Below are positions 56,499 to 64,000 of a stretch of 64,000 nt of DNA, piece after piece. Below the pieces are notes generated by a model that saw only the letters and a list, made by a program, of their open reading frames with translations, was not told where the DNA came from and made no database searches. The stretch comes from Coffea arabica (Eukaryota; Streptophyta; Magnoliopsida; Gentianales; Rubiaceae). The stretch covers positions 7,378,001 through 7,442,000 of the forward strand of contig NC_092329.1 in NCBI RefSeq assembly GCF_036785885.1, in the 5' to 3' direction. Position numbers and translations under genes: made by a program. The stretch's first letter is position 1. Every line of letters begins with the position of its first letter.

Positions 56499-57404
56499 TA
56501 GAGGTGGCAAAATGGGCGGGATGGGCGGGATTTGCTTGGGTTTGAGATGGAACCGAGTCATATGGGTTTGGGCCCAACCTTACCCATATGTGTTTTGGGA
56601 CTAACTTGGGCGGGATCATTTTGGGATGGGTTTAGATTGATCCCGCCCAATACCCAAATCCATTTTCTACATATTTTTTTTCCTTTAATTCATTTTTTAT
56701 TTTTATATAATTTTAATATTTTTGATTTATTAAATTTCTTTTAGTTTTATTAAATAAACATGCAAGTGCTTTATACTCAAGATTCCCACCAAAAATTGGA
56801 TTAACAAATAAAGGAAAAGATAGATATACAGCCATATTCCAACATATATCAAGATGGCCAAGGTCCTTAGGATGTTGAATATTTATTCTTATCATTGTCC
56901 AAGGATGACAGGTCTAAACTAACTGAAATGCTGGAAATTCTTGTGGATAATGACTAGGAAGACTACTAGATTATATTCGTTGGTATGACTATAAAAATTG
57001 TTAAAGATAATTTTTTAATCTAAGATTCCGTTTGGATTGACTTTTTTTTCAAAAAATAAGTTTTTCAAATACAATGTTACAGTAATATACAATAACTCAA
57101 GAAACATCCCATCCATATTAATATATCAAATATTTCAAAAAAATTTTATAGTAAAAATTTTTCATAAACACTGCTACAATAAAATATTTCAAAAACACCT
57201 ACCAAAAACAGCTAATCCAAACGGAGCCCTTGCCATTTGAGCCCAATGGGTACCCAAGTATTTCCCATCCTTTCCCATTCATTAATGGGTATAGTTGGGA
57301 TGTGTCCCAACTTAAACCCAATACCAAATTATAATACCCATCCCGCCCAAAGTTCCTTTGGGCATGGGTAGCCCATTGGGACTTGGGACAAATTGCCAGC
57401 TCTA
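56499..57404. mobile_element. Non-autonomous hAT element
   Basis: The ends TAGAGGTGGCAAAATGGGC and (inverted) TAGAGCTGGCAATTTGTCCC match the hAT terminal style. They are flanked by perfect 8-bp duplications AAAAACAC (56491-56498 and 57405-57412). GGGCGGGATGGG-type subterminal repeats occur at both ends in inverse orientation. There is no transposase. A second small MITE is nested inside. Confidence 0.88.
57025..57230. mobile_element. MITE nested in the hAT element
   Basis: The left end reads ATTCCGTTTGGATTGAC and the right end, inverted, reads GGGCTCCGTTTGGATTAGC. The core of about 170 bp has inverted-repeat character (AAATATTTCAAAAA and its like). The target duplication is not clear. Confidence 0.55.
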
Positions 57405-57412
57405 AAAAACAC

Positions 57413-58329
57413 TTCAATCCTTAACCTATTTTTCACTTAAATGATGGTAGTTATTTTGCAAACTTTGATGGAAAAATCATTAGTAATTGAAGACATATAT
57501 AATACCCGGATTTGTGAAATTTAATTAGAGGAGCAGATTATTCCACACAGCCATCAGAAAGGATGAACACCAGACATGACCAGTTCCATGCCTTCCACTG
57601 AGTCAACTTCTTGATAGTTCCATCCGGGGCAATGGGGCCCTAGACCCACTCATGCAACCTGTCTTGAGTCAGAATTGCCGATTTCAATGAAGTGAGAAAA
57701 GGCAGCTCAAATACCAATTGGCCGGATGGATGGATGTGTCTTGTGGTCCTGCTTAGATTACCTTCGGATCGGTTAGCTGCTAACTCCTGCGTGTTTGCTA
57801 ACTCCTGCGTGTTTGTTTGTATTATTGTGTGTGTGTGTCTTATTCCGTTTCGCAAAAAAAAAAAAGAAAAGGCAGCTCAAATAACCGCATCGTCAACCAA
57901 CGGCTCTTCGCACTATTAATCACCGCCAAAGATTTTAAATTTTTACGAGCGAGAGGTTAAAAATTTAAAATCTTATCTTTTATTAATGTGTTATTATACG
58001 TGACTTTTTCTAATTCATATGTATGTGTAGTGCATTCGTCTAGTTCCATAATAGTTTAGTTTCTGTCGATTTCTTTAAGTTTCATTGGGTCTCTCCCATC
58101 CCTTGGTGTAGGTTAGAGTAGAAATAAAAATAGATTAGTCTAACTATTGCCCTCTGATTAAAAAAAAAATAACCGCTTTGTCCTGTTACCAACCCAGCCC
58201 AGGATTTTTCCTCGGGATGATGAGTTAAGAAACACCAACACTTGCCAGCTCCCAATCACACTAATCTGTTAAAGGAGTATGGTGAGAAACTGATCATGAT
58301 GTTCTTGTTCTCAACTCATAAGATTGTAG
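57413..58329. other. Intergenic, no gene recognised
   Basis: A short direct repeat (AACTCCTGCGTGTTTG twice at about 57782-57815) and a GT run are the only notable marks. ORFs here lack domains. Confidence 0.45.
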
Positions 58330-58620
58330 GATCTCTCTACCGTACCTCACATTAGGGACTCAACTGATGTAATGGTTCAGATTAGGACGAGCAATATGGG
58401 AATCCCATAAAGGATCTGCAGTAATTATGCATGCATTCCGTGAGTTGGAGGTTCGAGTCATCCAAGAACTTGATTCCATGATCCCAGTGCTGCTAACCGT
58501 TGGCCCTCTTCAGTTTCTGGAAATTAAGTCACATCTTTTATTTGTATCATTTAACTTCAGGTTATTATCGTGGACTTTGGTTCAAGAGGAAGTTTAGAAT
58601 GTTGGACATGTAAAGGTTTT
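58330..58620 (+). pseudogene. Relic fragment of a UGT exon 2
   Basis: The plus strand at about 58402-58530 reads GSAVIMHAFRELEVRVIQEL, then VGPLQFLE. This fits the UGT pattern seen in the intact genes as [12 protein letters not shown] followed by IGPLHVLE or IGPLQFLQ. About 40 bases later VIIVDFGS recalls VVYVNFGS, which follows at a longer distance in the real genes. Sequence before it (around 58340-58400) fits the preceding region only weakly and contains a stop. No exon 1 or PSPG box was found. It is the remains of a further, older array member. Confidence 0.55.
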
Positions 58621-58760
58621 GAGGATACACAGGATTGCAAATGACTCCAACTGCCAAGTGAAATAGAAACATAAACTTAAAAGTGCAATTTACACAAAAT
58701 TTTGCTGGTAATTATAGCAGGGATCCACGAGGCCTGGCCAAAGGTAAACACGGTTGCATC

Positions 58761-59105
58761 CACGGTTCAAAGTCACGGTCACGGTCGCGGTCACGGCTTG
58801 GACCGTTCCACATCGGTCTCGACATATCGGTCGCGGTCTCGGCGAGACGTGAATTTTTGAAATATTTAATATTCTAAAAATTGTAAAAAATATGATAAAT
58901 AAAAATAATTAAAAATTAATAAAAATTCAAGTTAATTCGGGATGACTCGGAGTGACTCGATGTGACTCGGCTGTTTCAACTATTCACGGTGACGTCTCGG
59001 CCTGTCACGTATCTCGGAAACGTTTCGTCGCGGTCTCGTCTCGGACTAAGCCGAGACGGAGACGACTCGGCCGAGACCGAGACGTCTCGGCCGAGTCTTC
59101 GAACC
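58761..59105. mobile_element. GC-rich foldback element
   Basis: The ends, GGTTCAAAGTCACGG at left and (inverted) GGTTCGAAGACTCGG at right, are flanked by TGCATC at 58755-58760 and 59106-59111. The arms are rich in short CGGTC and CGAGAC units that pair with each other across an AT-rich middle. No coding capacity. The family is uncertain. Confidence 0.6.
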
Positions 59106-59111
59106 TGCATC

Positions 59112-59731
59112 GGTGGAATTAAGGAGGGACAGGGATGAAGGAAATTCGAAGTTGCCGGGAAGATGTCAAGGCGCTCATTCTCGTGAGGCAAATGGCCAAT
59201 GGCCAATGTCTGGCGGGAAATAAATATCCCATTTGCAAGACGCGAGAAAGAGACTTCCCGAGATGAGTTCTGATGAATTAGTTAGGAATGCTTATTACTG
59301 ATGGTATGTTCCAATCCAATAATTCATTAATTAAATGCATCCAAGCAAGAGTGCAAGACTTGGCCTTCTTCACATCGCGAGCGGTTGGGGTCAAAAGTCA
59401 GAATTTTCAACTGGGATGGACTCCGTCAGTATCGCCTCTCTGCCCTCTGGCCCTTCTCCAGGCACCAGTGATCATCAGACCCAACTGATAAAACAAAATC
59501 AGCTTACTGGGATTTCTTGGACTGCCCCAAAACACACCATAGGGTTCTCCGAATTTATTTGTTCAAGTTCCCAGAAGTTATTAGGCTAACATAATTGTTT
59601 TATTTTCTGGTTGAAGAATAGTTGTTTGTCTGTTTTTTTACCTCTCTTTGAAAGGATACTTGCAAATCATATTTAAATGAAATATCCCTTTTTTTTTCAA
59701 GGATAGCATTTGCATCTTTGACATATAAGAG
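59112..59731. other. Upstream region of the LRR kinase gene
   Basis: No gene is seen. It should hold the promoter and 5' leader of the gene starting at 59732. There is no clear TATA motif, which is common for receptor kinase genes. Confidence 0.45.
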
Positions 59732-62700
59732 ATGTTGGACAACTGTGGACAAATGAATTTTCTTGGGATTACATCAATGCCCTGCTCACGAGTTTCGATA
59801 CTAGGAGTGAGTGCGATTGCGGGGCTTTTCTGGGCTTTGCTTCTGGCGGGAGCAGATGGCCAAGTAACAGATCCTACAGAAGGTAATTTATCTACATGAA
59901 ACTAAAACGGAGATCCATCTATGAATGGTTAAAGTTGTGCAGCTCTATTATGATGTCTAATGTTGTCTGCAAATAATGCATGGTGTAGAAAACTGTGCAG
60001 ATGTATATGAAGCATTTTACAGCCGTATATGAGTCGTCATCAAGATGTATACGTACTGAATTTGTTATCAATTTCTGCATGATCAATTGATCTGACTCAT
60101 GTTCACTGTAGACTATGAGAAGTTCAACTTGAGAGCTTCTGGGATTGTACATATTCTAATATATTTTGTTTCCACAAACACCGCATTTTTTTGATTAACC
60201 ACACTTTGCTTGAATCATCCGTCATCTTAGTAATATAGAAAAGATTTTTAGTGACAACCGATCACGGATATGATATACTATGTGATATTAATTATTGAGC
60301 AGAGAGATTTCGAGGGAGTGTGCATATTCAAAACCTTTGGCTAATTGACATTTAGTCTGTTAATCAAATGAATAAGTAACATAATCATAATAGAACAACC
60401 GCAGGATGTTTACCATGCAAGAGGAATTTCGTTTAAGCATCTGCATTTCTATGCCATTTCTATACAGGAGCTTGCAGCAAAGTTTGTAGCTGTTGAAATT
60501 TAACTTGGAAAGATCCCAACAATTAAATTTATAAAATCCAAAAAAAGAAAAAGAAGAAGCTAATCTAACTTGCACAAATATTTCAGTTGCATGATGAAAT
60601 CGTAACAAGATTTTGAATTCAACATGCAGTCAGAGCATTGCAGGCTATAAAGCTAAATTTGATTGATCCAAATGGGATTCTCAGTGGCTGGAGTAGAGGA
60701 GACCCATGTGTTTCAAATTGGAGAGGAGTCCTGTGCTTTGATAGACAAGTCGCTAATGGCTATCATCATGTCAGAGAATTGTATGATTTTATTCTTTCCC
60801 GAGCTTTATCTTTCCTCTGTTATTATTTTGTTGAACCTATATATTTGGATGCCAATTTCATATGTCTTACTATTTGTGTTTCACACAGAACCCTTGGTAT
60901 TGTAATTTTATCATGCAGTAATTGCTTTCCAAAATATATCCTTCGTAGGTAAAACAATACAAATAATAGAACTGGATTTTGGCATAAAGCATACTTAGCA
61001 TGAACGCATTCTTCAGGAATAAAGTACCGTATTTTGGCTGAAAATGACAGGCACGCACGCACATGTATGCACACTGCATATAGATATTACTTGTACTACA
61101 GAGTAGCATTTTTTTCTTTGTTGAGAGGACTACCGGAACAAAAGAGAACGGAGTTTATGGGAGGATTGCCATTTACCAGTGCTGAGTTTCAGATAGCTCA
61201 TAACCATTCCTTGACCTTCAGGAGTGTGTGTAACCTACCAATCTCTAGGATACTTTGTTTGGCAACGGGAATTGCAGAATATATAGCTTAAGTTCTTTAG
61301 GTGTCTTATGTGAGCTGCTCTTCATGCCTATGGGCCACAAATGTTGACGAGTAAGTGTTGCACTTTTGTGCATATAACATTTGGAAATATGTGTTGAAGC
61401 TATGCCATGGGCCTTAATTGATGACTCTTTTGCGTTCGCAGCCTGGCTCCATGCCTGCAGTGCATTTTCATTGTAAATCAGTTGGTGGGTATACAATCCA
61501 TGACAAGATGTTGGAGCAGCCTCCATGGTAGGGGAGGAGGACCGAGTTGGCAAGCCTAGTCTTTAATTTTCTGTTCCATTAAACAACAATAGAAAGTACT
61601 TTAGGTAAACTATCTTTTTGATGCTTGGAAAATTTTTGATCAATTTGGCTCCTGGATATTCTTTGAGATATCGATGAATTAGTGATGAGGAACAGAAACA
61701 AAATGTTTGCATCTTTTGGGCTGTGTAAATGAAAGGTAAGCTTCTGCGAAGGATGTGGGTGCATGGCATATGCTGCATTCTTTTTGGGGGCCCAATCCAA
61801 ATTAGTAGACAGGAATTGACAATAACTATCCCGCCTGGTAAAGTTTTCAGTAACTTTCTTGGATTCAAAGATTTTTGGGGCTGATGTTTTTCTGAAACCT
61901 CTAATTGGAAACAAATTGTAGTAGTGGTTTTGGTTGTAACGGAGCAGACCCCAGAATGGATAACCTAGATGAGATTTCTTATGTGAACAAATTTCTTGTA
62001 ATCATTTACATGTATACGATGACAAGTATCCAGTGCATCATGTCTTGTGTATCAAGCAACAAAATGCAATATGCTGTAATTATGGTGCCTGTTATTATAC
62101 TCTAAATTATGGAAAGTTTTCGTAGTGGTGAAAATGATGCTTGTAAGGAGCACTAACTTTCTCCTTTTGATAGTCTTGTACGTTGACAGAGGAAAGCATG
62201 TTTAGGGAAGTTATTTACCTGTATAAGATCTACATTCGCAAGATGCTCAATTTTTTTGCTGCTCTATGCATCTAAAATTGTTTTAAATTTCCAGAAAATC
62301 TTACAAATGTTTCCGTCCAAAAGTATCTTGCAATTGCTTGAACTCGTATGCTTTAGTAATCATCTTAGAGAAGTTATGTGACATATCTAGTACTCACCTG
62401 GAAATGAAATTCTTTTTTTATATTTCATGTTGATTTAAAACTGTATGATATTCAATGGTTTCTGTCTCTGAACAGGCATTTACTTAACCTGAACCTGTCA
62501 GGAAGCTTATCAGCTGAGGTTGGCCGTCTAGCTTACTTAAGGATACTGTAAGTTGGAGTTTCTTTTTGGAACTTGTTTGATGAAAATGCAAAATGATTCG
62601 TTTTCCAAGACAATTAATTTTGGGTTTTTTCATTGGGTCGCTGCAACTTTATTGTTCTTTTTTGTTTTATAAATGCGTGTTTCATGTTTGTTTTACAGCG

Positions 62701-63495
62701 ATGTCATGTGGAATGCAATTGGTGGGTCAATACCCAAAGAGATAGGGAATATGACCAACTTAGAATTGCTGTAAGCTAACGCAGCTTTAGTTGAATGCTT
62801 CTATTCTCTAACAAATCTGTGGTATTTGTTGTTGTTTGTTTCTAGTTTAGTGCTATGATGGAATCAAATTTGTAATCACAAAACATTTTTTGTTTAACAA
62901 AAATAAGTATGCCACTTTTATCTGGCCTACCTGTAACTGTTCTCTTTTTACAGGCTCCTAAGTGGTAATCAATTCACTGGTTCCTTGCCTGAAGAGATTG
63001 GTTACCTTGAAAACTTGGAAAGGATACAAATTGACCAGAACCAGATATCTGGACAGTTACCTAAATCATTTTCAAACTTGAAGGTGGCAAAGCACCTGTG
63101 AGAAATTTTCTCTGTGTTTGCTTGTTCCAATTTCCCCTTTGGCCTCAAGTTTACTTTCATACTGCAGTGAAACTGGATCTGTCTTCTTGTTACTAGTTAC
63201 TATAATCAGTAACTTCATTTCCTCTTGTTTGTTACGCTATACTCCAACAGCCACATGAATAACAACTCACTTAGCGGTCAAATCCCACCTGAGCTATCTA
63301 GAGTTCCGAGTCTTGTTCACCTGTGAGTAAGAAATTGAGTTTTTATTTGTTTATTTCTTTTATAATACATTTTGCACTAGATTATTTGAGATTTAGGAAT
63401 TGTAAATGGCATATATTTTTCAGGTTACTGGGTAATAACAATTTGTCAGGGTATCTACCACCGGATTTCTCCTTGCTTCCAAATTTGCTTATACT
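59732..63495 (+). CDS. LRR receptor-like kinase (At1g06840-like, subfamily VIII-1), 5' half; continues past the window
   Basis: Seven exons join in phase: 59732-59882, 60630-60780, 62476-62547, 62699-62770, 62954-63097, 63251-63322 and 63424-63495. Each has GT-AG ends. Exon 1 gives a signal peptide ([19 protein letters not shown]) and GQVTDPTE. Exon 2 is the LRR N-cap: [19 protein letters not shown], then [14 protein letters not shown]. The later exons of 72 nt, or 144 nt for two repeats, encode one 24-residue LRR each, such as [32 protein letters not shown] and [16 protein letters not shown]. An in-frame stop just before ATG 59732 supports that start. The membrane span and kinase domain are not in the window. 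The protein would sit in the plasma membrane; its ligand is unknown. Confidence 0.9.
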
Positions 63496-64000
63496 GTACG
63501 CTATCTTTCTTCATCACATATGTCACGTGAGTTCATTGTTATTGCTTTTATGTGTCTCTGTAACGCCTAATCTCAAATTACTCTGCTTGCACATTATCTT
63601 CATTTGCTCGGGTTATCTGATTTTGTTAAAAGAAGTTGCTCATCTGGATATCAAAAGTAGGCATTCTCAAAGAATGCATTCGCTTAATTTTGCAAGAGGA
63701 ATAAAAGCAGGAAAAGGCAATCACAGGAGAAGTCTTGATGAGAGTATATACTTGTGTTGCAAACTTTTGATGGGAGAAATCACAGAGATCTGATAATTTC
63801 ACATTCTAAGCAACGAGAACCTTGAAGTAATATTCCTAATCACCATAAGCAATGTGTGAATATGGCCCGAAAAAATGCCTGTCTTGTGATTGAAGCAGCT
63901 ACTGCCTGTAGCATTTGGAACATCAAGTATTCCCATATGTTCATTTGCTTGCTAGTAGTTCATTTTCCTTTCAAATGGGCACATAAAACTCCATACTTTT
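63496..64000 (+). other. Start of intron 7 of the LRR kinase gene
   Basis: Exon 7 ends with a GTACGC donor at 63496. I could not find the expected next LRR exon, so this is most likely intron. The ORF that runs through it is the read-through of exon 7. Confidence 0.5.

Overview
This is plant nuclear DNA. It is AT-rich with intron-containing genes, nested transposons and a tandem array of family-1 UDP-glycosyltransferases of the UGT85A type. The proteins resemble the 7-deoxyloganetin glucosyltransferase group of iridoid-making asterids, so a Rubiaceae genome such as Coffea is my best inference. The species is not proven by the sequence.

Layout. (1) 1-7,350: the 5' tip of a minus-strand UGT85 gene cut by the window edge, a foldback MITE, two Stowaway MITEs, and a minus-strand UGT85 gene (4259-5889) broken by a one-base deletion. 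(2) 6,917-15,475 is block A and 15,476-49,395 is block B, a direct tandem duplication. Each block has one intact UGT85 gene (10830-12644 and 26830-28649, about 96% identical by eye) with matching flanks. Both share a SINE insertion and a LINE 3' fragment. Both also share a Ty1/copia insertion at the same site with the same ACTTG target duplication; it is a solo LTR in A and full length in B. (3) Block B was then enlarged by a solo-LTR-like insertion, by a second solo LTR inside the copia element, and by an 18.6-kb Helitron (29559-48149) that block A lacks. (4) The Helitron carries RepHel, an RPA70-like gene and two related minus-strand small ORFs of unknown family. A 5.3-kb CACTA element (42285-47608) with intact ends and a degenerate transposase is nested in it. 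(5) 49.4-58.6 kb: an older copy of the UGT flank, another intact UGT85 gene (52821-54483), a hAT element with a perfect 8-bp duplication, and a decayed UGT remnant near 58.4 kb. (6) 59.7 kb to the right edge: the 5' half of an LRR receptor-like kinase resembling Arabidopsis At1g06840 (LRR subfamily VIII-1).

How it fits together: the UGTs are cytosolic enzymes that glucosylate small lipophilic acceptors. The array shows birth and death, with three intact genes, one frameshifted gene, one edge-truncated gene and one relic. The transposon nesting gives a relative order of events. The SINE, LINE and copia insertions came before the A/B duplication. Solo-LTR formation in A and the Helitron insertion in B came after it, and the CACTA inserted into the Helitron last.
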